From positions 124,001 through 188,000 of the forward strand of contig JAUCEF010000005.1 of assembly GCA_033558025.1 (NCBI GenBank): a DNA stretch of 64,000 nucleotides, written 5' to 3'. Positions 1-10,934 of this stretch are shown here, one piece after another (positions within the stretch are counted from its first letter, which is position 1; every line of letters begins with the position of its first letter). Origin of the DNA: Phytophthora sp. 'mugwort'. Its lineage: Eukaryota > Oomycota > Peronosporomycetes > Peronosporales > Peronosporaceae. A program made the position numbers and the translations under genes. The notes beneath the pieces were generated by a model that saw only the letters and a program-made list of their open reading frames with translations, was not told the origin of the DNA and searched no databases.

Positions 1-539
1 GTAACAAAGATGTCGGCTACACCGAGTAAAAGCCTCTCCCGAACAATATCCGCTGAAAGGCAACCCGTCACTAAAAACTAAAACGGAAAATTTACTGTCC
101 ATGCTTTTGAATGAGAACGGTGTCGGGTCCAATGCCTGTGTTTAGCATCCGTGCGCTCCGCACGGATGTTAAACCTAGGACCTAACAGTGTCGTTCTATT
201 AAGCGGAGGTGGAGCTTGCGAGCCGCAGCTGGCTTAGGGTTTTATCACCAGCTAGCGTAGCGAACCGCCAGCGGTTTTAGGACCGCGCGAAGCGCATGGT
301 ACGTTCTGACAGTACTTAAACGTGACTAATACAAACGTTAAGTCAGGAGGTGCAAATCTTCCGACAATATACAAAGGCCGGATAAATGTCGTAGGGGATG
401 ACGCTGCATCCCTCGCAGCGGTCGAGGTCAAGGCCGAACACTTCGCGTCCGACGGTCGGACGCGCCCGACAGGGGCAGGGCAGAAGAGCGCTCGCGCAGC
501 GCGTTACGCGCTGCCCAGTCGATGCCGGCACTAGAAGCG
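1..539. other. Repeat-derived DNA without a recognisable gene
   Basis: No reading frame here resembles a known protein. The base composition and the immediately following gypsy reverse-transcriptase relic suggest decayed retrotransposon sequence. A perfect hairpin with 10-bp arms lies at 146-155 and 159-168 (CATCCGTGCG / CGCACGGATG). A frame near 555-595 ends in FIDVFPE, which resembles the stretch just before the reverse transcriptase in gypsy Pol proteins, so pol homology may begin slightly left of 540. Confidence 0.4.
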
Positions 540-1083
540 TCCGGCAACCCTGCTGCCCCCTAGTCCGCAAGTTCATAGATGTCTTCCCGGAATAGGCCCC
601 AGCCACCTTGCCTCCAGATCATGAAGTTCAAGATGAGATTGATCTCACGCCTGGTGCGAAGTATTGCGAGACGCGGCAGTGGCCATTTCCACGCGATCAA
701 GCGAAGCCATCGACGCCTTTTTCAAGGGCCGCCGTCAGGCGGGCAATGTGCGCGAGCGTTGGCGCCGCATAACAGCCCGACGTTCTGCGTAATGAAGACC
801 ACATTCGGATGGAGGATTCGTCCACGCCTTCAACAAGCGGAGCGATGCCACCATCCCGGCACAGACACCAACTCCGAGGAAGGACATGGTGCATGTCTGG
901 CAGCACCCAGTATAGCGCGATTGACTGAAGACGACGTGCCGTTGACTGCTGTCAGCATGCCTAATCGTAATACCGCCGAGGCACAAAACGCCCCCGCCAC
1001 CCTTAACCGGATGATCTCCAACCTGCTGCGACCATTCCGTCACTTCGCGCCCAGCTACTTCGATGACATCTTTATCCACAGTC
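540..1083 (+). pseudogene. Ty3/gypsy reverse transcriptase relic
   Basis: Pieces of a gypsy-type Pol reverse transcriptase can be followed across several frames. They include PPDHEVQDEIDLTPGAKYC near 610-670, a TFCVMKTTFGWRI block near 780-825, and near 990-1075 the segment NRMISNLLRPF followed by FAPSYFDDIFIHS. That last segment carries the YxDD-type catalytic motif, here YFDD. Between the blocks there are frameshifts and deletions, and the fingers-palm spacing is shorter than in intact elements, so the copy is dead. It stops abruptly at about 1083, where an antisense gag frame begins. In gypsy elements this domain copies the element RNA into DNA. The family call rests on motif order. The exact left edge is uncertain. 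Confidence 0.75.
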
Positions 1084-2369
1084 ATGCCGAGCGCGGCATG
1101 ACCGATGTCTCGGGGTGCTGATCTTGCGATCCGACCGATTCCATGTCGACGTCCTGCGAGCCCGGGCCGCGTGGGGACGGAGCCGGTCGCGGAGCCTGGG
1201 CCTCTTGACGTTCGCTCAGGAAACGTGCCATATCCGCTTTGAAGTACGTCTCCAGACCATTCGTCAGTTCTTGGGCCAGATCCGCTGACCGGCTCCGGGC
1301 TTGTGACGGTCTCGCCGGACGCGGAGCCAGGATCTTATCTTTCAGAGTGCTAGCAGAACGTGACGGCAGCATCGCGGCACTGGCTAGCCCAAGCGACATC
1401 CGTCGCGGCCCCGATGAGCTGCTGGATCCGACTTCTGACGGAGCCGACGCGTACTGCGATGATCCTGTGTGGTACTCCGGCGACCTGGTGTACGCCGCCT
1501 TGGTGTCGGGCGACGAGACGTATTTAGCCTTGGCTTCGATTACCGAGCTGGGCTCGGTCGTGATCTCGGGCGCTGCAGCTGCCGATCGATCGCCCACAGG
1601 GCTTCAACAAGTTGAAGAGCGACGCAGCCGAGATCCGGATCGTATCGGCGTCCAACTGGAACAGGTCGTCAGCGTCGAACGCTCCTGCCGTAAGGCCAAC
1701 CTCTTCCAGAATCCATAGCAGGCCCATCGCGGCGTCCAGCTTGTTTGCGGTTGACGACAGGGGCGACACAGGTCCGGTGAGAGATCCGATCTGCTTCAGC
1801 TGCAGGATCCGCATCCCTGGGACCTTGCGCAGGAAGTCGTTCAGCTCCGTACGCACGTACGCCGACTCCAGCTTAGATCGTGACCAGGTAGACTTCAATA
1901 CAGCACGATCTTCGCTATCCGAGCCTGGTGCCTTGAGTTGCTCCCGTGTGGCTTTCGGCTTTTTCTTTGACGTGGCAGATGAGGCCGCTGGGGTGGTAGT
2001 GGATGAAGGATCATTCGCTCTCTCTAACGATCCTTCGTCCGGCAGGTACTGACTCGCGTCGAGACCTGCGGGGGGTCCCCGAAGGGACCTGGGGAGGAAA
2101 GCGAGGTTTCTCTTCCTCATCCGTGCCAGACGATCCTCTCTTCCGTCAGCAGAGCTCCTCCCAGGGCTCGGCCGATCCGTGGATCTCTCTTTCAGCGACG
2201 CCGTCGGCGATCCAGTCTCCGTCGGCGCTTCATCTCCCGATACATTGCTCACTTGCGCATCAGCTTGGGACTCACGGTGAAATCCCGTGTCGCCAAGAGA
2301 TCCGGGCTCACGCACCATTGTGATGGAGTGGATCCGCTGAAATTCAGTAGGATCCCAACTCACACGCAT
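1082..2369 (-). pseudogene. Retrotransposon gag-like protein, frameshifted
   Basis: Two overlapping minus-strand frames, 2369-1524 (281 codons) and 1597-1082 (171 codons), together make one gag-like polyprotein. In the overlap the first frame reads LLKPCGRSIGSC and the second VGDRSAAAAPE. A one-base frameshift near 1600 therefore separates parts of a single protein of about 430 residues. The protein is polar, rich in Ser, Pro and charged residues, and has a leucine-rich central segment (LRKVPGMRILQLKQIGSL), as in oomycete gypsy gag proteins. No zinc knuckle is visible in these frames. The open length suggests this insertion is younger than the adjacent reverse-transcriptase relic. Assignment to gag is by composition and context, and is moderate. 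Confidence 0.55.
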
Positions 2370-3089
2370 TGCGCACAGACACAGACTAACGGAGGGGGTA
2401 CTCCGACGGCCTTGTTGTTGCTGATTGGTTCACCTTGTGTACCCGTCGGCGGGCTGATACTGCTCTCTAGTTGACACAAGCTGCGCACTTGGTGGGCCTT
2501 GTGGGGATTTGGGAGGGGGTAGATCTGCGAGGGTATTCCTGCGCACGAGATCCGGTGTCGGTTTGGTCTTGCGTAGACTTTGTGGATCCGTAATAGAAAT
2601 ACGGGACCCGGAGTTGTTACTTCTTGAGGGTGTCGTTGCTCCTTGTCGGAGTTGTCCTTGTTTCTATACGATGCTTGCCGCCTCAATAGCGGGATCTTGA
2701 GGGGGGTTGAGAAGCCAAAGAGCGAGCGCGACCTGGCCAAGCTATCCAGGGGCTGCTACGTGTGCAAGAATATCGCTAAAATTTAGATTTGATCTATGTA
2801 TGGGGCCAGTAGAAAACCCTATACTATAGTCAAGTCTGTCTTCCAGTGCAAATTCGGATCTGATTTATACTTTAGCATATCTACCTTCGGATCCCATCCC
2901 AAACCTTTCCTACAGACTACTTATAACCCAGGCCCCCATCTCTGACCTTATCCTGGTCAACCGTCTCCACTCTACCTCCATTTAGCTACGGATCTTGAAC
3001 CCGGTGTGCAGTAAACTGATCGGATCTAGTACTTAGGGTCTCATCCCACGGCACGGGTCCAGGTTCCGTACCATATACAGACCAGGCAT
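2370..3089. other. Possible LTR/leader of the antisense gypsy relic, no gene
   Basis: No supported coding region. This stretch lies upstream of the antisense gag frame, where the 5' LTR and primer-binding site of that element should be. It contains AT-rich sequence with direct echoes of GGATC-rich motifs (2880-3190). I could not define LTR ends or a tRNA primer-binding site by eye. Confidence 0.3.
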
Positions 3090-3420
3090 GTCGCATGGTC
3101 CGGATCCATCACCTTGACGCTGTTATGGCTGCCGCTGGCGACGTGGATCCTTCAGCAGCCGGTCAACTTCCATCTTATCCGGATCTGCAATAACACAAGA
3201 ACCTCGACAAGTTTGCTGTGGGCGACCGTGTGTTGTTATCCACGGTTGGTATTATACCTACTTAGTGACGAATCTGGGTGCGAATAAGCTCGCGCCGAGA
3301 TACATTGGACCATTTCAAGTGACAAGAATGATTGAAGACGCACTACCCACCCTACTACGCCTACATCCTACATTTCGTGTCGGCCGTCTACGTCGCTATC
3401 ATCCAGCGACTATCACCGGT
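3090..3420 (+). pseudogene. Ty3/gypsy integrase C-terminal region relic
   Basis: Across frames this reads as the end of a gypsy Pol: NLDKFAVGDRVLLSTVGI near 3205-3250, then after a stop VTNLGANKLAPRYIGPFQV, and RLHPTFRVGRLRRYHPA near 3358-3408. This is the C-terminal integrase module that usually precedes or contains a chromodomain and helps target integration. An in-frame TAG near 3261 and frame changes show it is dead. The 3' end passes without a natural stop into sequence whose better frame is antisense gag-like, so the relic is chimeric. Its right part belongs to the duplicated unit also found at 7392-7745. Confidence 0.7.
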
Positions 3421-3663
3421 AATCACCCGCTCCCCTGTACGCCGGACCCTCGCGCGGCTCATTTCGACGCGGGACACGATGACGAAGCTCCTGCTTCTCG
3501 CGCTCCACCTGGTCCAAACACCGCGCAAGCCGGTCGAGACCTTGCGCGAGCGCAGCGTCCTCATAGCGGTCGCGACCCCCCCCCCCCCATTCGAGGTCGA
3601 CGGTCCCTCTCCTCTCGTGGATAGCGCGGGAAATATCCGCCATATCGGGGATCATATCCTGAA
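3308..3663. repeat. Chimeric gypsy repeat unit, copy 1
   Basis: This is about 356 bp, roughly 96% identical by eye to 7392-7745. The left third encodes the gypsy integrase end on the plus strand (GPFQV to RRYHPA). The right two thirds read best on the minus strand as a gag-like coiled segment (DRLARCLDQVEREKQEL). It includes a run of 14 C residues near 3580, shared by both copies. The copies lie in direct orientation and bracket the DIRS-like relic. Confidence 0.85.
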
Positions 3664-3845
3664 GCTGGATATTTTCACGTGCCAGGTGAAATAGCTTTTG
3701 AGGAGAGGAAACGGAAGATGAAACCAACACAGTGATGTAGCTAGGAGCAGTCGCTGCTCGTAGCAGTCGTAGCGTTAGTTTTAGATTCACCGTCTGTCGC
3801 TTAAGCCCTCCTGATTTCAGCTTTCAGCTTTTACCACTCCGGATC

Positions 3846-5866
3846 ATGGTTCGTCTTAATAACCGCTCCTTCCCCCACCTGACACCTGAAGTGGTTGAGT
3901 TCGAGACGGATCTTCCGTTCTACGCTAAGGTGTTAGACGTAGGCTCGGAAGAGGTGACGTATCGCAGCCTAGAAGGCGGTGAGGGTAGCGTTGACCGCGG
4001 CGTCGCAGAGGAACATGTGGTTTTAATCAGTGAGGTAACCCAATCGGGTGGAGTATCGCTGCTCAGACAACCTGTCTCCGTCAAGTTAGATGCCGAAGCT
4101 CACTACGGACAAGTTGTGGCCGTCGACAAGAATCGTCTCACAGTATGTCCGGGGATCAGCCATTCGTGACGGCGATCGGCGCAGTATCTGTAGTGTCAGC
4201 GGTGGCGCTCTACGGCTAGAAGATGTCGAGTTTCGGAGCGACGAGTGGAGTTCGATTGACTTAGAGGTCGTCGAACAAACTATTCTGAGCCGGGTCCTCG
4301 GCCGGGGCGGTGAATCCGCTTTAAACAAGGTGTCGATTATACTGGAGGGTGTGATGAGCGAGGAAGCCATCCCGTTGGTAACAAAGTGTGTCGGTGGATC
4401 GACCCAAAAACGGGGGAGACCACACATTTTTCTCTCCATCATGCTGTTGATTTTGCATATTACGTCGACGGAGGGGTGTTACCGGTGCCACAGAGCGTGC
4501 GAAATTCATTCTGCCGGATTCCCACCTCAGATCCACCTTCCAGCATCTCCGCCATGTCTCGCGGATCCGTCCAAGACGTTCAAGAGCTATTCGACCCGTA
4601 CGTGGACGTCGATGATTCGCCTCTAGATGAAGCGGAGCGCGACAATAGAGGGAAAAGATCAAACAATACCGTGGCCTGCGGTACGAAGCGAGCGCACAAC
4701 GCCACCGCTGCCGAAGATGCCGATAGTACTTCCCAGGCTAAAAGGCAATGCTATCGAGATGCTCTGAATCAAAATGCATCGATACTGGCAAAAATTAAGT
4801 GATGATCCCGACTACTTGGAGCGGTTTCTTTCAATTAAAAATGAGGCCAAGGCCAAGCTGCAGCCCGAGGCACAACGTGAAGGCGGCGTTGCTATGCCTA
4901 TCAGAGTGAAGAAACCGGCTTCCGCATCAAAAAGCAAGCTGACGTCGAAATACGTGTTCGCACCGTCCGAGGAACAAGTGCTCGTACATGATCAAATCTC
5001 GTCGCAGAAGCATAAAGGTAAGTCTGCCAATGTTTTTTGCAGAAGTTTGGTTTGGTCCGAGCACGTGGAGTTCAAAGCTGTGCCCGGTGTCTGTACACGG
5101 ATATACGATATTCGTTTTGGTTGGGGTGGTCTGTCGATCAGGCGCTTTGCTAGATTGTCTCGTGATGAGCGGATGGCCTGGCTCGCGTCAGGTGGATCAA
5201 ACTACGCCAATCTGTCCGCGACAGCAGAATTTTCGGCAGCAATACCGGCTAGACATATTGAAGATGTTGTGGATTCCGCCAGGTTTTTATCACCTACGCC
5301 CGCGAGTTCTGTTGCACCGAGCTGCGAACTAGTCGAGAACATCGTAAAGTTCATTGATCATACGTTGGCGCAGGTATTGTAGAGGCCAAGGAGCTTTCTA
5401 GTTTAGTGTACTGGGTAAATGAAGTGCTAGAAGACTTTCGTGGCGTAGCGGACGAAGGTGGAGAGTTTCGAGCTATTCTACGGCGCTGCACTACTGACAA
5501 CAGATTGCTAAGAGATGTGATGTTCATTAAGGTACATTGACAAGTGGATCGTGTACGACATGAGATGCAGCCTGGGTCTGCAGGATCGGTAGATCAGGCA
5601 ACTTCAGGTTCTCAGCGCCATAGTGACCGCAACAATGATGGCAAGAAGCGCTTTGGGCGGATCCCCAAGGAGGTTCTCCGCAAATTACCTGTGCAGGTTG
5701 ATCCTGCGTCCGGCAAGTCGCGTAATCTGTGCATGCGTTGTCTCTCCCAGGCGGGTTGTGCTGAAGAGGGTGACGGCAGATGTCCAAGCTCACATGGACA
5801 TTTTGTTCCCACGAAGTTGCCAGCGATCGTCAAAAAAATGAAATTGGTAGGCGCTGTGGGGGTCTG
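3846..5866 (+). pseudogene. DIRS-like retroelement gag ORF, fragmented
   Basis: Four consecutive plus-strand frames (3846-4169, 4090-4626, 4386-4802, 4774-5382), then a frame to 5866, tile one long protein interrupted by frameshifts near 4140, 4385, 4795, 5385 and 5540. The N-terminal part is hydrophilic. The middle contains a basic linker (KKPASASKSKLTSKYVF). The last part ends in a Cys/His cluster, NLCMRCLSQAGC followed by CPSSHGHF, resembling a zinc knuckle. The cluster is followed by the reverse-transcriptase relic, so a gag role (RNA binding and packaging) is the natural reading. I recognise the arrangement from DIRS/tyrosine-recombinase retroelements of Phytophthora. The gag assignment itself is inferred from position. 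Confidence 0.55.
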
Positions 5867-5869
5867 AAG

Positions 5870-7392
5870 GACGAGCACAAGCTATTCTGACTCCTTCTGA
5901 CGGGTCCTGCCACGAATGGCTCACTAATGCAAAGCCGGTGAAGTATCCATGCGTCAGCGATCTTCAATAAAGCAGCTCATGCTGCGCGAGATCGAGTTGC
6001 TGATAACGTTAAGGTCATATCCAATTGAAGTGATGCAGCACAACCCGTGCTGCCCAAGTTGGGCAATCTAGATTACACAAGCTTGCTACAATCGCGCGCG
6101 GTTCGATTCGCGCGAAACACAACAATGAGCAAGGTCGACAAGGTAACCTGTGTGCAGTGGATTCTACCGTGCGTCGGAGGGCGGAGTGTCTTCCGCTGAC
6201 TGTTGGTTGCACAGGCAGTTGTCGATTGAGGCCTTGTTGTGCCACCGGCGCAGACACAAAAGCAAGCCCAACAAGGTATCCTGCGCCCTAGTAGCTGACA
6301 AGCATACCGACTCCTCTAAGTCGAAGTCGCTGCAAGTCGTGGGTGCAAGCGGTTGTTGGTCGAGACCTTGTTGTCGCGCAAAAATTAAATTATTGTTGGT
6401 CTCTGCGCAACGGATTCAAGCATTCCTGGAAGAGAATTTATTCCGAGCAGAAGCACAGGATTTCTATTCTGCACCGTAGAATGGGTTTCATCCGGGCGAG
6501 GAGCCACGACTCGCCCCTGTATGCTGTAACGCTATCTTCAGTTATCCGCACTCAGAACATGCCCCTTGAAGAAGCCACGCAATTCGTTCGTGGTGAAGAT
6601 ATGGTGGACAGCAGACCCAACAAGCCCTTGACCTTGACCGGTTGAGAGCGGTTGTAAGCGGCTACCAGCATCTTGATCTGCCTGTGCAGATTGTTTGAGA
6701 AAGGTATCACGTGGAATGGAAACAAGGGCCGAATCCGCAGCGGACACCACCGAAGAATCATGGGTCCTGCCGCCGGTACCTGCGTGCCATTACCAGAAGC
6801 ATTCGTGACGGACAAAACACTGGTCAACACCTTATCGTGGATGCTGGCATTATTGTGCAATGGCCAGAAGTCATTGTAGCCCTCTTGGGGCTGTTGAGGG
6901 AGAAAGATGTCGATCGGTTGGAAGGGGTTCGCACAATTCACGACTTATCTTATCCGAAAGATGACCTGTAAATTCGGCATTTGTTGCCGAATCAGTGCCA
7001 AAATTCAGGTACGAGTCCGTCGCAATTATTGCTCGTCGCATCGAGAACTTAGTTCGAGCCGGACATGCTGGACGTATTCGTGTCCTTAAGGGAGACGTCA
7101 AAACTGCGTTTCCGTCACCTAAGGACCCGCGCAAACCAAGTCTTCAGAATGGCTGCCTCTGTGAAAGAACTCGGCATCCTCGTGATCGACATGTCGGCTC
7201 CTTTTGGTTGGTCAGGTTCGCCACCTTGCTACGCACTCTTTAGTCGAGCCATTACATGTCTAATGGGTAGAAATTCTCCAGCATCGGTATCCGATTCGAA
7301 TGACTCGGACCCCTTCTTCCCATATGAGTGGGTCGACGATCATATATTGGTCGAGCCTGATGTCAACGACCGGCTAGAATTTGCTAAAGCTG
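5870..7392 (+). pseudogene. DIRS-like reverse transcriptase relic, 3'-truncated
   Basis: The first kilobase is heavily decayed. From about 6985 to 7392 a clear frame gives RIENLVRAGHAGRIRVLKGD, then DVKTAFRHLR, SAPFGWSGSPPCYALF and EWVDDHILVEPD. The DVxxAFR and PFGWSGSP blocks fit the palm of DIRS-type reverse transcriptases, and WVDD stands where YxDD stands in most others. The frame runs without a stop until about 7392 and is then cut by the second gypsy unit. RNase H, methyltransferase-like and tyrosine recombinase regions expected downstream are missing, so the element cannot be autonomous. Earlier stops (for example around 5890 and 6200) confirm decay. Confidence 0.7.
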
Positions 7393-7745
7393 ACCATTTA
7401 AAGTGGCAAGGGTGTTTGAAGACGCACTACCCACCCCGTTACGCCTACATCCTACATTCCGTGTCGGCCGTCTACGTCGCTATCATCCAGCGACTATCAC
7501 CGGTAATCACCCGCTCCCCTGTACTCCAGACCCTCGCGCGGCTCATTTCGACGCAGGACACGATGACGAAGCTCCTGCTTCTCGCGCTTCACCTGGTCCA
7601 AACACCGCGCAAGCCGGTCGAGACCTTGCGCGAGCGCAGCGTCCTCATAGCGGTCGCGACCCCCCCCCCCCCATTCGAGGTCGACGGTCCCTCTCCTCTC
7701 GTGGATAGCGCGGAATATCCGCCATATCGTGGATCATATCCTGGA
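7392..7745. repeat. Chimeric gypsy repeat unit, copy 2
   Basis: Direct repeat of 3308-3663 with about a dozen substitutions and one indel. It begins sharply at GACCATTT, inside the DIRS-like reverse-transcriptase frame. Homology to copy 1 ends at about 7745, but the antisense gag-like frame continues here for a further ~580 bp. Copy 2 therefore keeps more of the source element than copy 1. Confidence 0.85.
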
Positions 7746-8326
7746 GCATGACGATTCTCAAGCTGTTCCTCGGGTCTCGCGTACGGGTCGCGGCGGTAGT
7801 CGCCTCGACGAGGCGGTCCCTCGCGATCGCCGTTACCTTGTGCGTTTGCTGGTGCCAATGCCGGATAGCTAGGAGCCGCGCGAGATTCTTCAGCAGGACG
7901 TTCCTGACGTGGTGGTGGCGTACGGGACAAGCCTCTTATCGGTGGCAGAACAGTGCGAAGGCGCTGCCGCCCGCCGCGCCTAGCCTCACCCAAGGCTCTC
8001 CAAAAACGCTCAATCACATTTCTTTCCCCTTCGGTTATGGTAACATCGTTGGCGAGACGCTGCTATTCAGTGGCGTTGGATCGCAGGAGGTTGTGCCCGC
8101 GAAAGCGTGCACACCCATCTTAGAAGTGCACGAAGCAGCACTGATGGTCCTGGTCGTATGAGAGCTGGTAGATCCGGGCATCCAGCGCCCTGACCGACAG
8201 TCGCCCGTGAGTTGCCTCACGAGCCAGCAGCGTTCTCTCAATCGCAGCCCTGCCTTCCTTATCCCAGCAGGTTACGAATGACGTCCAAGCCTTCTCGAGC
8301 GATCGCACGGTCACGGTGCGCGTCAC
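7589..8326 (-). pseudogene. Antisense retrotransposon gag-like relic
   Basis: Read on the minus strand, one frame runs from 8326 to about 7589 with two in-frame stops near 8119 and 8056. Recognisable pieces are LEKAWTSFVTCWDKEGRAAI, FRGHNLLRSNATE, NVIERFWRALGEARRGGR and an Arg/Pro/Gly-rich tail (PPRRGDYRRDPYARPEEQ). The acidic/aromatic N-terminal part and basic Pro-rich tail suit a gag nucleocapsid region. The 3' portion overlaps the duplicated unit. I do not recognise it as a host gene. Gag is an inference from composition and the surrounding gypsy fragments. Confidence 0.45.
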
Positions 8327-8529
8327 CGTGCCACCCTCCCATCGCAGATCTCTCCATCGCTCGAAATGGCTGCGCCTTCAATCCTCGCTGCGGGCGTCCA
8401 CGAGGCCACTGCAGTCATGCAGTGCTCATCTCATATCCCGAACGTGTGTCAGCGTCGCTGTCCTGCGTGTCCATCGGCATTCCGCGACTTCGAAACCAAA
8501 CTGATCGGCTCTCTCATCTGACGTGAGGG

Positions 8530-10064
8530 GATGGTGTGACTGACCACTGTCACACAGTTGATCAATCGCCGTTTAGAGTAAATCTAATGGCTGGAACGGT
8601 GTCGACGTTCGACACCGTCTCGTCAATCAGAGTCAAATTTGCCTACTGCTTCCTACGCTAACAGTATTAGCTATGTAACGGGCCTTTACCCCGTTAGAGT
8701 ATTTTACTTTTACGAGTAGTCACATCGGTGATCCTGTGCATTCTCAATGATAGAGTTCCGCCCCCCTGTCGGCATTTTATTTACTTGCGCCTCCTGCCGA
8801 CGACGGACCTGTTTGCCGTAAATTTAGAGTTCAAGACTCGACGCTAAACACTCTCGCCACGGGTTTCTCGACGGCACCACAAAGTTTCGAAAACTGCAAT
8901 GTGCTAGAACTCCTATCGCCGATATAATGAGCATGAGTTACTCGCTCGTTTTCAGATATGATGTTGGCGCTAAAAACGATTCAGTGATATCGTCATGGGC
9001 AGCGAAGCACCGTTAGTGGTACAACATCGATTCCTGAGGGGACATCAGATGTGGAAACTCTACCACTGATATTCCTCTTAGGTGGAAGGAATACTAGCAT
9101 GCCGATGCAGCCCCATCCAGCACCACAGCTATTAATATGCTTGTTATAAGTGACAGTGAGGTACTGACTGCAGTGATCGAACGTTTGGACAACTCAGACT
9201 ACGACTGTAACCACCACGACAGTAAATCGGCAGAGTCAAGCCACAACAACAGTCCGGCAGATTACACAGGCCATAACGACGGTGTGCAGAAGCCACACGC
9301 CAGGGCATGGCAGTATGGCGCAGCATGACAGTGTAGCCGAAGGATCAAATCACGCTAAGATTGTGGGGTAGTTAACACGCCGAAATGATTCTGCTGAAGT
9401 GGTTGTCACCAAACGCAGACATGAGCTGTTCATCTGCGTCCTCAGTGAAGAGCAAGCCTTCTTCATTTAAAAGTACAGTACGTAGAGGACGGGATAGAGT
9501 TCGAAAGCACCAGAAACGGCGATATAAGAAGCAATGCGTGAAATCAGACCCCCAAAGGCGAAACTGTTGGTACTGGCAGCTCACTTACCTGTCCCGAATA
9601 TGAACAACCTTGCTCGGGTGATGAAGTAGTCATAGAGCTACGAATCGGTCTATGATTTTCACTCTAACTTCGCGGGCAAGGCAGTCGGCAACAGAAAGCA
9701 AGCGTTCACCATATTAGACCAGCCTCGCGAGTGGACGAAGAGTATCGTAGTTTTGCTTTCGTTTCGAAATGCAAGAAATAATGGAGCGGTTTAGTTCTGC
9801 GAAGATGAAACCTGTAGCGAGTGCAGTTCGGATCCCAACATAATGAAAATTATCAGCGGTGTTGACGTCAGTATGATGACTCGATATCACCAGACGATGG
9901 ATGTACTACGGCAGCGCGATTTCAGCCGAAGTAATGTCGCTTTGCCGACTTGATGTATCGCTGATCTTTGGTGATACCTGACATACACGCCAGAAGAGCG
10001 TAAAGATTTTGTCGAGAATCTGGTCCTGACGCTTTCGCTTGACATCAAATTACCAGCTTCTTAG
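8530..10064. other. Decayed repeat DNA, possible LTR remnant, no gene
   Basis: No supported gene. Around 8676-8696 a perfect 7-bp inverted pair (TAACGGG .. CCCGTTA) lies in sequence that looks like a gypsy LTR, but ends and duplications could not be found. Between 9140 and 9330 a frame rich in Thr and Val (repeated TTTV-type units from ACGACNGT-like repeats) is visible. Between 9385 and 9600 a short very basic frame occurs (RGRDRVRKHQKRRYKK). Neither is recognisable and both are closed by stops. Confidence 0.35.
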
Positions 10065-10286
10065 TTCCAATTCAGAGAAGCAGAATGGTTAGACGATGAC
10101 ACCATTATTCCCGCGATGGCAGTCAAGCAAGAAGACCACGACTTCATTGGTATCGTCACACTGATTTTCGACCATCTCTCGGAATTTGAGATTATGTACA
10201 GGGTTACTGCAAGCTCGAAACCCTTACTACCGCCCAACACGTTCGTGATATTCACGTGGCCGACAATCAATGATGCGATGCTATAA
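10065..10286 (+). pseudogene. Fragment resembling the start of a Ulp1/C48 protease domain
   Basis: A 73-codon open frame bounded by stops on both sides has no ATG until codon 19. It contains EAEWLDDDTI, which resembles the WLxDxxI block that opens Ulp1-type (C48) cysteine protease domains. The catalytic His, Asp and Cys blocks are not present downstream. Ulp1-like domains often travel with DNA transposons in eukaryotes, and a DDE transposase relic starts 650 bp to the right. The resemblance is short, so the call is weak. The next 650 bp (10287-10934) hold nothing recognisable. Confidence 0.3.
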
Positions 10287-10934
10287 TTGACATCGCGCCA
10301 AAGGAGGTTACCGGTTTGATCCTCAAGAGAAAAAAAAAACATTACAAGTACTGCGAGGTATTACCGACAAAGTAGTTTTAGCGATGACTCAATATCAAGA
10401 GAGGGGTGCGTCGAGCGATAAATGGCTATAGTTGCGGTATATTTGTGCTGATGTTCTTCGATGCTTAGCGCGCGTGGTATCCATGTCGATCACACCGTCG
10501 AAATTTCGATTCGATACACACGACTGCGGTATTTCCTTAAGGCACTACATACTATAGCATCTGAGTTTAATAATATATGTTATTGGTCTAACTAGTTGTA
10601 ACACAAACCTGTATATGCCACGCGTCCTCATTGACAGCTCGTCGCCCTGGAGCAATAACCATCACAGTAGTAAGCAAGACGTGGTGCTGATATGTGTCCT
10701 GTCAATTGATAGACAACTAAAGCAGTTTGGCTGTCTTGAATGTAGTTTGCCAGCATTGTAGAAGTATTTACAGAACCCCGTGTATAATCATAAATTTAGT
10801 AGTTATCGAAGAACACGGCAGTTGATCGGTCTACGGCACAATTCCCGCCGAAACATCGAAAGCGCGCTTCACTTCTCGATTCATAAACCGCATACCGAAG
10901 ATATTCGCTAATGCCGACATGAAGCGACCCCCGT

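Noticed and set aside
1239..2052. Plus-strand frames of 146-159 codons overlapping the gag relic
   Set aside because: Antisense shadows. The minus-strand frames are longer and have gag-like composition.
3579..3592. Run of 14 C as a possible assembly gap or error
   Set aside because: The same run occurs at the matching place in the second copy (about 7661), so it is part of the repeat.
9140..9330. Thr/Val-rich repeat as a mucin-like or microsatellite-coded gene
   Set aside because: The frame is short, closed by stops and lacks a start or any neighbour linking it to a gene.
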